A model generated the notes under the pieces. That model did not search any database and had not been told where the DNA came from. It saw nothing but the letters and a program-made list of their open reading frames with translations. Shown piece after piece: positions 12,251 to 19,899 of a stretch of DNA of 64,000 bases; position 1 is the stretch's first letter, and each line of letters opens with the position of its first letter. Source of the stretch: Prado023 sp963700475 (lineage in GTDB: Bacteria > Actinomycetota > Actinomycetes > S36-B12 > CAIYMF01); the NCBI GenBank assembly GCA_963700475.1, contig CAVOXR010000009.1, forward strand, positions 372,001 to 436,000, written 5' to 3'. The position numbers and the translations under genes were made by a program.

Positions 12251-13513
12251 ATGGCCATCAGCTTCGGCATGCTCAGCACCTACCCACCGACCCAGTGTGG
12301 CCTCGCGACCTTCTCCCAGGCCCTGGTCACCCACCTCGACGGCTCCGGGGCCGACGTCGGCATCGTCCGGATCGTCGACAGCCCCCAACCAGCCGAGCCG
12401 CGGGTGGTGCATCAGCTCGTGATCGGCGAACGGGGTGCCCCCCAGGCGGCCGCCCACGCGCTGAACCTGCACGACGTGGCGATCATCCAGCACGAGTACG
12501 GGATCTTCGGCGGCCGTGACGGCGCCGACGTGCTCGATGTCCTGGCACAGGTGCGCGTCCCGGTGATCTCCGTCCTGCATACGGTGCTCACCACCCCGAC
12601 CCCCAACCAGCGGCGCGTGCTGGCCGGGGTCGTCGCCGCCTCGTCGGTCGTGGTGACCATGACCCAGACGGCACGCCAGCGGCTGCTCGACGGCTGGGAC
12701 GTGGACCCGGGCATGGTGATGGTGATCGCCCATGGCGCCGAGGACAACCGAGCTCCGGAGCTGGGACACCACGACGTGACCCGCTGGGAGGACGAGGGCG
12801 GCTCCCGCAAGGGCACAGCGCCAGCCGACGCCGGCTCGGCCGACACTGCCTCTTCCGACACCGCCTCTTCCGACCCCACCTCTTCCGACCCCACCTCCGC
12901 CGATGCCGCGACGCGGCGGCCCACGATCCTGACCTGGGGCCTGCTGGGGCCGGGGAAGGGCATCGAGTGGGCGATCCAGGCCATGGCCGGCCTCGCGGAC
13001 CTCGACCCGCGACCCATGTACGAGGTCGTCGGCGAGACCCATCCCCGCGTCGTCGAGTGGGCCGGCGAGGCCTACCGCGAAGGGCTCGAGGCCCAGGTCG
13101 CCGAGCTGGGGCTCAGCGATCACGTGGCGTTCGACGGTCGCTACCTCGACGGTCCGACGCTGCGCAGCATCGTCCGCTCAGCCGACATCATCCTGCTGCC
13201 CTATGACTCCCGGGACCAGGTCACCTCGGGCGTGCTCACCGAGGCGGTCGTCGCCGGGAAGCCCGTGGTGTCCACGAGCTTCCCGCATGCCGTCGAACTG
13301 CTGTCCTCCGGCGCCGGACTCCTGGTCCCCCAGGGGGATGCCGACGCGATCAGCGGGGCTCTGCGCACGCTGCTCACCGACCCCGTCCTGACCGCCGAGA
13401 TGGCGGCCACATCGCGGTCACTGGCCCCGAGCCTGCTGTGGCCGGCGGTGGCCGAGCAGTACATCGCGGTCGGCGAGGACCTCGTGGCCGAGGGAGCTCG
13501 GTCCGTCGCGTGA
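12251..13513 (+). CDS. Glycosyltransferase family 4 protein
   Basis: This is a retaining GT-B transferase of 420 residues, probably using a nucleotide-sugar donor. The N-terminal Rossmann half begins MAISFGMLSTYPPTQCGLAT and contains IIQHEYGIFGG and VISVLHTVLTTPTPNQR. The C-terminal half has ILTWGLLGPGKGIEWAIQAM, YEVVGETHP, VAFDGRYLDGPTLRSIVRSA and the donor-site segment LLPYDSRDQVTSGVLTEAVV, ending with GLLVPQGDADAI. Between the halves (about residues 180-218) is a Ser/Thr/Asp-rich linker with a 5-residue period (A/P-T-S-S-D) encoded by 15-base tandem repeats at about 12846-12905. The ATG at 12251 opens a three-gene coupled operon; the next gene overlaps by 4 bases. It probably builds a saccharide that the downstream GH130 enzyme degrades or remodels. 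Confidence 0.88.
   Translation: MAISFGMLSTYPPTQCGLATFSQALVTHLDGSGADVGIVRIVDSPQPAEPRVVHQLVIGERGAPQAAAHALNLHDVAIIQHEYGIFGGRDGADVLDVLAQVRVPVISVLHTVLTTPTPNQRRVLAGVVAASSVVVTMTQTARQRLLDGWDVDPGMVMVIAHGAEDNRAPELGHHDVTRWEDEGGSRKGTAPADAGSADTASSDTASSDPTSSDPTSADAATRRPTILTWGLLGPGKGIEWAIQAMAGLADLDPRPMYEVVGETHPRVVEWAGEAYREGLEAQVAELGLSDHVAFDGRYLDGPTLRSIVRSADIILLPYDSRDQVTSGVLTEAVVAGKPVVSTSFPHAVELLSSGAGLLVPQGDADAISGALRTLLTDPVLTAEMAATSRSLAPSLLWPAVAEQYIAVGEDLVAEGARSVA
12846..12905 (+). repeat. 15-base in-frame tandem repeats in the GT4 linker
   Basis: About four imperfect copies of a 15-base unit (core CCTCTTCCGACnCC) encode a Ser/Thr/Asp-rich linker. Changes in copy number would keep the reading frame. The downstream GH130 gene carries an independent 15-base repeat. 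Confidence 0.75.
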
Positions 13514-14535
13514 TCAGTCCGAGCCTGCCCGCAGCGCGCTTCGACCATCTGGAGCGGATGACCACCCCCGATGGACTGTTCGAGCACGCCCTGCTCACGG
13601 AACCACGCCGGGACCACGGGTACTGCCTCGATGACGTGTCGCGGGGACTGGTCGTGGCCGCCCGTGAACCGGAGCCGAGCGCCCGGGTGACCGGCATGGT
13701 GGCGTCCTACCTGCAGTTCACAGTGGAGGCCCAGGACGAGAGCGGGGCCTTCCACAACCGCAGGAACGTGGCCCGGGTGTGGACCGATTCGCCCACGTTC
13801 GATGACCACTGGGGTCGAGCGCTGTGGGCGGTGGGTACCGCCTCAGCGCTCACCGAAGGCGTCGTCCGGGAGGACGCGCTGGCGGTGGCTGCCCGGGGTA
13901 TGCAGGCCCGGTCCCGCTGGCCACGATCGATGGCCTACGCCGCACTCGGTGCCGCCGAGGTCATGCGCACGCTGCCTGGCGACCTGGCTGCTCGCGAACT
14001 GCTTGTCGATGTGCGCACCCTGCTCAGCCGTCCGCGGATCGCCCATGGGTGGCCCTGGCCCGAACCGCGACTCACGTATGCCAATGCGGTCCTGCCTGAG
14101 GCCCTCATCGCGATCGGGCGCACACTGAATGATGAGGCCCTGCTGGGGCACGGCGTTGACCTGTTGCAGTGGCTGCTCGACCTGCAGACCCGCGACGGCC
14201 ACATCTCCGTCACCCCCGCGGCAGGGCTGGCGCCGGGCGACGCCCTGCCGGGCTTCGACCAGCAGCCGATCGAGGTCAGCGCCCTGGCCGAGGCGTGCTG
14301 GCGCGCTCACGAGGCGACCGGCGATCCCCGCTGGATGGACGCGGTGCAGCTGTGCGCGGAGTGGTTCCTGGGCGCGAACGACGTCGGACTCACGATGTAC
14401 GACCAGGTGACCGGCGGCTGCGCCGATGGGTTGCACTCGACCCGCATCAACCTGAACCAGGGCGCCGAGTCCACACTCGCGGCGCTGTCGACCCTGCAGC
14501 TTGCGCGCCGTCCCGCGCTCGTGGCTCCGCGATGA
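13510..14535 (+). CDS. Predicted alpha/alpha-barrel glycosidase-like protein of the GT4-GH130 cassette
   Basis: This soluble protein of 341 residues starts at GTG 13510 within the preceding stop (GTGA overlap). It reads V-I-S-P-S-L-P-A-A-R-F-D-H-L. The first conserved-looking block is LFEHALLTEPRRDHGYCLDD. Others are SGAFHNRRNVARVWTDSPTF, DDHWGRALWAVGTASALTEG, a repeated hairpin around RDGHISVTPAAG, FDQQPIEVSALAEACWRA and GLHSTRINLNQGAESTLAAL. Trp/Tyr/Asp-rich helical repeats of this kind are typical of (alpha/alpha)6-barrel glycoside hydrolases and epimerases. I do not recognise a named family with certainty. Its place between GT4 and GH130 genes, overlapping both by 4 bases, says it acts in the same glycan pathway. 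Confidence 0.72.
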   Translation: MISPSLPAARFDHLERMTTPDGLFEHALLTEPRRDHGYCLDDVSRGLVVAAREPEPSARVTGMVASYLQFTVEAQDESGAFHNRRNVARVWTDSPTFDDHWGRALWAVGTASALTEGVVREDALAVAARGMQARSRWPRSMAYAALGAAEVMRTLPGDLAARELLVDVRTLLSRPRIAHGWPWPEPRLTYANAVLPEALIAIGRTLNDEALLGHGVDLLQWLLDLQTRDGHISVTPAAGLAPGDALPGFDQQPIEVSALAEACWRAHEATGDPRWMDAVQLCAEWFLGANDVGLTMYDQVTGGCADGLHSTRINLNQGAESTLAALSTLQLARRPALVAPR

Positions 14536-16055
14536 CCGACGGACTGGTGGACGACGGGCTGGTGGACGACGGACTGGTGGACGACGGACTGGTCACGAGG
14601 ACCGGGGTCATCCTGCGCCCCGACCCCACCCGGGTGGTGACCAAGTTGTTCCTACCCGGCCAGGAGATGCTCATCGACGGCTTCTCCCGCGCCTCGGCGG
14701 TGCTGGACCGCGTGCTGGCCCTCACCGACGAGCAGGTCGATCGGGCGCTGAGGCAGGCCATGGCGGAGTTCGCTGGTCGGCACCGGGACCTCGCCGGGAC
14801 CTTCGACGAACGGTTCAGGCTCATCGCCCACCGGCTTGTCGATCCGGGATCGATCTCCGAGGCCCGGCGCCTGCTCATCGGCGCGTACTTCAGCCAGGAG
14901 TACGCGGTCGAGTCAGCAGCGCTCTTCAACCCTTCCATGGTCGTGCACCCGGACCAGACATCGCTTCCCGCTGGCAGCACCCGATTCCTGATGAGCGTGC
15001 GCGCGGTCGGCGAGGGCCATGTCTCGAGCATCGAGTTCCGCACCGGGACCATCGACGCGATGAACGGGATCTCGTTCGACGAGCCCGGCCGGCCGCTGGT
15101 GCAGGCATCCCCCGCGACCACGATCCTGTCGAAGGCGGACTTCACCCATCAGTTGAACGAGGGTGGGGGCAACTCCAGCGACGCCGCCCACTACGTGCTC
15201 GACGAGCTGCCCGAGCACTTCGACCGTGGCGCGCTGGACCGGGCCATCGCGACGCTGCGCGGCCAGCGCCTCACCCGCGGCCCTGCACGCCGGGCGGTCG
15301 AGGCCCTGGAGTCGATCGCTGACTCCCAGTACGCCGTGGCGTTCCCGTCGGACTCCTTGCCCTCCCAGCGCGTGCTCATGCCCGGCGGACCCGCAGAGAG
15401 CCACGGCCTCGAGGACCTGCGACTGGTCCGGTTCACCGAGGCCGACGGCTCCACGAGCTACCGGGGTACATACACAGCCTTCGACGGGCGCACCGTCAGG
15501 CCCGCCCTGCTCACCACCACCGACTTCCTGACCTTCCACAGCAGGCAGGCCATCGGCCCCGCCGCCCAGAACAAGGGCATGGCGCTGTTCCCACGACCTG
15601 TCGGCGGTCGCTTCCTCGCGCTGTCACGATGGGACCGAGAGACCTCGAGCCTGGCGGAGTCCTCCGACATGTGGCACTGGGAGACAGGCCCGACGCTCCA
15701 GCCGCCCAAGGACCCGTGGGAGATCGTGCAGGTCGGCAACTGCGGCTCGCCCCTGGAGACCAGCGAGGGGTGGCTCGTGCTCACCCACGGCGTTGGACCC
15801 GTGCGCCAGTACGGGATCGGCGCCATGCTGCTGGACCGCGATGACCCCACGGTTGTGCTGAGCAGCCTTGCGGAGCCGCTGCTCACCCCCACCGCCGACG
15901 AGCGTGAGGGCTACGTGCCCAACGTGGTCTACTCCTGCGGGTCGATGATCCATGGCGACACCGTCGTGCTGCCGTACGGGTGCAGCGACTCGTCGATCCG
16001 GGTCGCCCTGGTTGACCTGGGCGGCCTGCTCGACGCGCTGCGCCGTCAGGGGTAG
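14532..16055 (+). CDS. GH130-family beta-mannoside phosphorylase/hydrolase-like protein
   Basis: GH130 enzymes are five-bladed beta-propellers that cleave or phosphorolyse beta-mannosides. This 507-residue protein starts at ATG 14532, overlapping the previous stop (ATGA). After an N-terminal repeat of the five residues DGLVD (four copies) comes GVILRPDPTRVVTKLFLPG. An insertion-rich middle contains ALFNPSMVVHPDQ, where the family has its N-P-x-x sugar-site motif. The propeller is seen in ESHGLEDLRLVRF (the E-D-x-R motif), YRGTYTAFDG, NKGMALFPRPVGGRFLALSR, WEIVQVGNCGSPLETSEGWL, LTHGVGPVRQYGIGAMLLD and EREGYVPNVVYSCGSMIHGD. Whether it is a phosphorylase or hydrolase cannot be decided here. It closes the GT4 operon. 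Confidence 0.85.
   Translation: MTDGLVDDGLVDDGLVDDGLVTRTGVILRPDPTRVVTKLFLPGQEMLIDGFSRASAVLDRVLALTDEQVDRALRQAMAEFAGRHRDLAGTFDERFRLIAHRLVDPGSISEARRLLIGAYFSQEYAVESAALFNPSMVVHPDQTSLPAGSTRFLMSVRAVGEGHVSSIEFRTGTIDAMNGISFDEPGRPLVQASPATTILSKADFTHQLNEGGGNSSDAAHYVLDELPEHFDRGALDRAIATLRGQRLTRGPARRAVEALESIADSQYAVAFPSDSLPSQRVLMPGGPAESHGLEDLRLVRFTEADGSTSYRGTYTAFDGRTVRPALLTTTDFLTFHSRQAIGPAAQNKGMALFPRPVGGRFLALSRWDRETSSLAESSDMWHWETGPTLQPPKDPWEIVQVGNCGSPLETSEGWLVLTHGVGPVRQYGIGAMLLDRDDPTVVLSSLAEPLLTPTADEREGYVPNVVYSCGSMIHGDTVVLPYGCSDSSIRVALVDLGGLLDALRRQG
14535..14594 (+). repeat. 15-base tandem repeats at the 5' end of the GH130 gene
   Basis: Four near-identical copies of a 15-base unit (GACGGACTGGTGGAC, one copy with GGG for GGA) encode the DGLVD repeats after the second codon. 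Gain or loss of units would be in frame. The repeat is separate from the one in the GT4 gene of the same operon. Confidence 0.85.
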
Positions 16056-16184
16056 TCAGACGCAAGCGTCGACCTGGGAGTCCACGGAGCCCCCGAGGCC
16101 CGCGCGGCGCTGTAGCCAGTGACGCTTCGGGGGCGTACTGTCGAGGGTGCGGAGCCATTCAGGCTTCCGACCACGGGAGTCCCG

Positions 16185-16319
16185 ATGGCAGACAAGTCCC
16201 CACGCCAGCACATGTCCAAGAAGCCCGGCAAGTCCATCAAGGAGAAGCGGGCCGAGAAGCACGCGAAGACCGACCAGCGCAACCAGGTGGCCACAACGCT
16301 GCCGGACAAGAAGCACTGA
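16185..16319 (+). CDS. Small basic protein, hypothetical
   Basis: A 44-residue, lysine-rich protein starting MADKSPRQHMSKKPGKSIKE and ending TTLPDKKH. GGGAG lies 5-9 bases upstream of the ATG. Similar lysine-rich micro-proteins are widespread in actinobacteria. It has no membrane segment and no cysteine. The charge pattern (KEKRAEKHAKTDQRNQ) would suit nucleic acid or ribosome contact, but that is inference. It stands alone downstream of the carbohydrate cassette, 129 bases after the GH130 stop, and probably has its own promoter. Confidence 0.65.
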   Translation: MADKSPRQHMSKKPGKSIKEKRAEKHAKTDQRNQVATTLPDKKH

Positions 16320-16497
16320 CAGCTTCCTCGAAGCCTGAGGCCCGAACTGACTCGTCCGGGCGCGGGAGTCTTCGGATGCCCTCACGCGGGCAGTCGGTCT
16401 GCTCGGGCGGTCTGTGGACGAAACGGACAAGCCACCCCTCTACGGGACGTATCCTTCTCTCCGGATATCCACGCACTCCGCAGCATGAGGTCCCGCC

Positions 16498-17118
16498 ATG
16501 TCCCACCCGTCCGCCCGCGCCCTGGCCGGTCTCCTCGCCGCAGGCATGCTGCTGGCCGGCTGCTCGAGCGACCCGGACCCGGTAGCCACGACCAGCCCGA
16601 GCGCGAAGCCCAGCACGTCCGCGGAGGGCGTGGCGAGCGCGTCTGCCTCGCCGAGTTCGACGCTGACGCCGGAGGAGCAACAGGCCTTCGAGGAAGCCAC
16701 GAAGGTGGTACTCGCGTACCGGCAGACGATCACCGACCTGTACAGCGGCGCCCGCACCAACTTGAACGATCTGAACAAGGTCGCCGCTGGGGAGCTCCGC
16801 GACAAGGGACTCAAGAACATCCAGCAGAGCCTCACCGACGGGTGGACGTATCGAGCCCGAGAGGGCTAGAACTCGTGCTGTCATCGTGCCGAGCCGGTCG
16901 AGATCGACCTCGCCGACAGATCCCCAGACCGTGGTCCTGAACGCCTGCATCGACAGCACGGCCAGTGACCAGCGTGGATCCCGATGGGAAGCGCGTACCC
17001 GGCATCCGAGAGCAACTCGAGTACACCGTGACCCGAACCGACGTACCTTCCGGATCCTGGTTGGGCGGTCACCGGGTGTCGACGGTTGCCGATGAGGCAC
17101 GAGGATCGGAGGTGCTGA
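16498..17118 (+). pseudogene. Secreted lipoprotein gene interrupted by several frameshifts
   Basis: The intact first part (16498-16869) encodes 123 residues with a lipoprotein signal peptide: basic start, LAGLLAAGMLLAGC lipobox (C near residue 22), then a Ser/Thr-rich spacer. The mature part continues TPEEQQAFEEATKVVLAYRQ up to TDGWTYRAREG and a TAG. Related sequence continues past the stop in changing frames: EPVEIDLAD, then DPQTVVLNACID, then TSVDPDGKRVPGIREQLEYT. Removing an extra A near 16920 and an extra C near 16963 joins these. Another extra G near 17065 brings the frame to a stop at 17116-17118. The original product is probably about 200 residues, extracellular and membrane-anchored. 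With this many shifts in 250 bases it is either decaying or poorly sequenced. It precedes the secreted protein at 17131. Confidence 0.6.
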
Positions 17119-17130
17119 CTCGGCAGCGTC

Positions 17131-18080
17131 ATGGCTGGCCTGCCTGCATGACTTGGCCGCTTGCCTGATATCGCCGCTAGCTGCAGACGCCGGCCGACGG
17201 CGGCGGGAATGTCAGCGTTGACACGGCTTCGGGGATCGGGGGGGCAGCCGTCGACATCACCGCCGGACACAACTCCACGTCCCCCGGCACCGTCGCGGGT
17301 GGCGGTTCCGGCACCGCCCAGATTGGCTCCAAGTCCCCGAGCACGCGCGTGTGCACGTTCAAGGGCGAAGAGATCGACTGCACGTCCCGCCTCGGGGTGT
17401 GGTCCGAGGAGCGCCAGTGCTTCGTCCAGCAGGTGTCCCCGCAGCCGGCCGCTGATCACCCGATCTGGGAGGGTCGGGACGAGGGGACGATCTACCAGTG
17501 CGTGCAGCCGGGCGCGGCGTTCAGTGCCGGCGACGGCACCGGCTTCTGGTTCTGGGCACCGAGCGCGGGCGCTGCGGGGGCGCCCGTCCTGGTTGACCCG
17601 GTCACACTCGCGGAGAAGGCCATCGAGCGCATGGACCTCGCCTCCCCCACGATCGGCATGACGCCGCTCAACGCGGGTGCACCCCTCCTGGTGGGCATGG
17701 ACGCCTGGCTCTGGGTGGAGAACGCGGGCCCACACGGCTACGGACCCATCACCCGAACGGCCACGGCAGGTCCCGTCTCCGTCACAGCCACCGCAAAGGT
17801 CACCAAAGTCGTGTGGGACCTCGGGGACGGAAGCCGACTCACGTGCCGCAGCGCCGGCACCCCCTGGTCACCTGACAAGGGAACCGGTGCCTCCCCGACC
17901 TGCGGACACCGCTACCTCATCCCGTCCACCGCTGAGCCCGACGGCACCTTCACGGTCCGCGCCACCGCGCACTGGCAGGTCGAATGGACCGGCGCAGGAC
18001 AGTCCGGCGACATCAGGTTCACGATGGACGGCGAGCGGCAGCAACCGGTCACCGAGGTCCAAGTCCTCCAGACCCGCTAG
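17131..18080 (+). CDS. Secreted beta-rich protein of an actinobacterial family, 5' end frame-damaged
   Basis: The long clean part (17181-18080) reads TPADGGGNVSVDTASGIGGA onward, through VCTFKGEEIDCTS, WSEERQCFVQQVSP, ADHPIWEGRDEGTIYQCVQP and FWFWAPSAG. It continues with MDAWLWVENAG, TAKVTKVVWDLGDGSRLTCR, TGASPTCGHRYL and TFTVRATAHWQVEWTGAGQS. Paired cysteines and the PKD-like VVWDLGDG segment point to an exported protein. Databases often label this family 'ATP/GTP-binding protein', though I see no Walker motif. An in-frame TAG at 17178 blocks the obvious upstream frame. Removing one T near 17149 and one G near 17192 joins ATG 17131 to a signal-like stretch (DLAACLISPLAADA) in frame with the rest. 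It follows a lipoprotein gene, as it often does elsewhere. Confidence 0.65.
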
Positions 18081-18127
18081 ACCCCCGGACACCCGCTGGA
18101 CCCCGGACACGCGGGAGAGCCCACCCC

Positions 18128-19627
18128 TTACAGCCGCCAGCGTGTTCGCGGCGTGCGGGTGATGACCCACGGTGCGGCGTTGTTGGCCGGCCACGGCGTC
18201 CCGGGTGGCGCCCCAGGTTCAGGCCTGGGAACCGGGTCGTCGTCCGAGGCGGCCACGATGGTCCACATGCCGAGGTCGACCTGGCGGTGATGAGCCCAGC
18301 ACAACAGGGCCAGGGACGGCAGGTCGGTGTTCCCGCCTGTGGCCCAGTCCTCGACATGGTGGCTCTGGCAGGCCTCAGCCGGGATCCCGCAGCCGGGGAT
18401 GATGCAGCCCCTATCCCGAACGGCGAGCGCTCGGCGTTGGGCGGGTGTCGCGGTGCGGGCCGTACGCCCTACCGCAAGGGGGAGCCGCGTCCCGAGCAGA
18501 GTCGCGGCCAGGGCTGCCACCCGCACCTCCGCGGTGGGGACAGCGGCCTTCCCCTCCCCAGCGAACACCGCGTCGGAGCCTTCCCCCGTCGCACCCGCGG
18601 CACCCGGCTCGGCGGCAGCGAGGAACTCAGCGACGGTATCCGGGCAGTGGCCCGAATCGACCACGATCGGGGTGACCAGCGCGTCGCATGAGGTGAAGCG
18701 CTGCTCAGCGCGTGTCAGTGTGTGACCGCGGGACGTGGACCACACCTGGTCCCCCACGACGGTCGAGTCCAACGTCACCGACACCGACACCGGCAGGCCT
18801 CCGCGCGTCGGGATCGAACTGGTGGCGTGCGCGGCGTTGACCAGGGCCACCAACCCATCCGCGCGACGTGCCGAGGCTGGGACATGGTCCGCCTCGGAGC
18901 GCAACCGCTCCGCGAACGCCTCCACGGCCGCCATGACCGCCTCCCCCTCCAGCCGGGGCAGGATCCCGGAGAGGATCACCGAATCTGAGGTCAGCGCGAA
19001 CGACAACGACCGCGCCTCGTACGCGGCTGACTCATCCGGGTCTGGGTCAGCCGGTGGGTTGAGCATGCGGACCACCCGAGCCACGAACGTGGCCACGGCA
19101 TGCGGCGACAGCGTGCCCCACAGCGGGGTCAACTCGGCGATCACGGCGGCCATCTGCGCCTCGGTGAGGTGGTCAGCCCGGCGGGCAAGTGCGTCCACGT
19201 GCTCACTGGCGATCACTCCCGAACCCCACACCTCCGCCAGTGCCAGGTGCACCTCAACGAACGCCCCGGCTCGGGCCAACCGGCGCGCCCATGCCGAGGA
19301 CCACCCCCGGGCCAACAGCATCGCGCCGTCCCCAACCAGTGGCAAGCTCCCTGACCGTGCTGCGGCCACCATCCGGCGCGCCAGCTCGAACTCCGCCATC
19401 GCGACCGACGAGCACAGCACCTCCACGTCCGCTGCCGGCCGATCCCCGGCTGTCAGGCCCATGGCCGGAAGCTCCTCAGCCGCCTGGGTGGACAGCACCC
19501 GCCAGACGTCTGCCACGTGGGCGGAGGCCGCCGGCGCCGCAGCCAGCGCCCGGTCTTCAACCGACAGACGTGGACCGCCCAACCCCCGTACCCCCATCGC
19601 CCCTCCTGCCCGCAGCGCGTCGAACAC
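18128..19627 (-). CDS. DUF222 domain protein with C-terminal HNH endonuclease motif (13E12-like)
   Basis: A 499-residue protein with an N-terminal helical DUF222 domain (AELTPLWGTLSPHAVATFVA; LSFALTSDSVILSGILPRLE). A linker rich in Ala and Gly follows, then a zinc-finger-like HNH nuclease domain at about residues 425-470: CIIPGCGIPAEACQSHHVED, then WATGGNTDLPSLALLCWAHH. The HHV...H-H core and flanking cysteines are intact. Such proteins occur in many copies in actinobacterial genomes (13E12/REP13E12 type in mycobacteria) and are often associated with mobile or variable loci. Their biological role is unsettled. The gene is convergent with the secreted protein gene, 47 bases apart. No repeat or integrase was seen beside it. 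Confidence 0.9.
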   Translation of the reverse strand: MFDALRAGGAMGVRGLGGPRLSVEDRALAAAPAASAHVADVWRVLSTQAAEELPAMGLTAGDRPAADVEVLCSSVAMAEFELARRMVAAARSGSLPLVGDGAMLLARGWSSAWARRLARAGAFVEVHLALAEVWGSGVIASEHVDALARRADHLTEAQMAAVIAELTPLWGTLSPHAVATFVARVVRMLNPPADPDPDESAAYEARSLSFALTSDSVILSGILPRLEGEAVMAAVEAFAERLRSEADHVPASARRADGLVALVNAAHATSSIPTRGGLPVSVSVTLDSTVVGDQVWSTSRGHTLTRAEQRFTSCDALVTPIVVDSGHCPDTVAEFLAAAEPGAAGATGEGSDAVFAGEGKAAVPTAEVRVAALAATLLGTRLPLAVGRTARTATPAQRRALAVRDRGCIIPGCGIPAEACQSHHVEDWATGGNTDLPSLALLCWAHHRQVDLGMWTIVAASDDDPVPRPEPGAPPGTPWPANNAAPWVITRTPRTRWRL

Positions 19628-19828
19628 CTGTTCGACTCATGACCCCACCCTATCGAACACGTCCGACATCGCCAGCCCCACGAGCCGCATCTGTGGACGC
19701 CGAGCGAGGCGCCCACGGCATGGCCGATCCACGACCCTGAGCGGGCCGGATGGCGACGTCCTGCGGGGGCGAACGTCGTGGAACTTCGCGTCAGCGTGCC
19801 CCGCCGGCGACCGACCGGCGCCGATGGT

Positions 19829-19898
19829 CAGCGCCCGATCGCCAGCGCCCGATCGCCAGCGCCCGATCGCCGGCGCCCGACAGTCAGCGCCCGACCGA
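19829..19898. repeat. Five 14-base tandem repeats next to the pgi stop codon
   Basis: Three perfect copies of CAGCGCCCGATCGC (19829-19870) are followed by two variant copies (to 19898). The array ends one base before the pgi stop codon (19900-19902) and lies downstream of that gene. Each perfect unit contains the palindrome CGATCG. The rest of the 272-base gap to the DUF222 gene shows no gene. Confidence 0.85.
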
Positions 19899-19899
19899 G

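Noticed and set aside
18128..19627. DUF222/HNH gene as a homing endonuclease or mobile intron
   Set aside because: No intron boundaries, flanking repeats or integrase are present. Such genes are common single-copy chromosomal features in actinobacteria.
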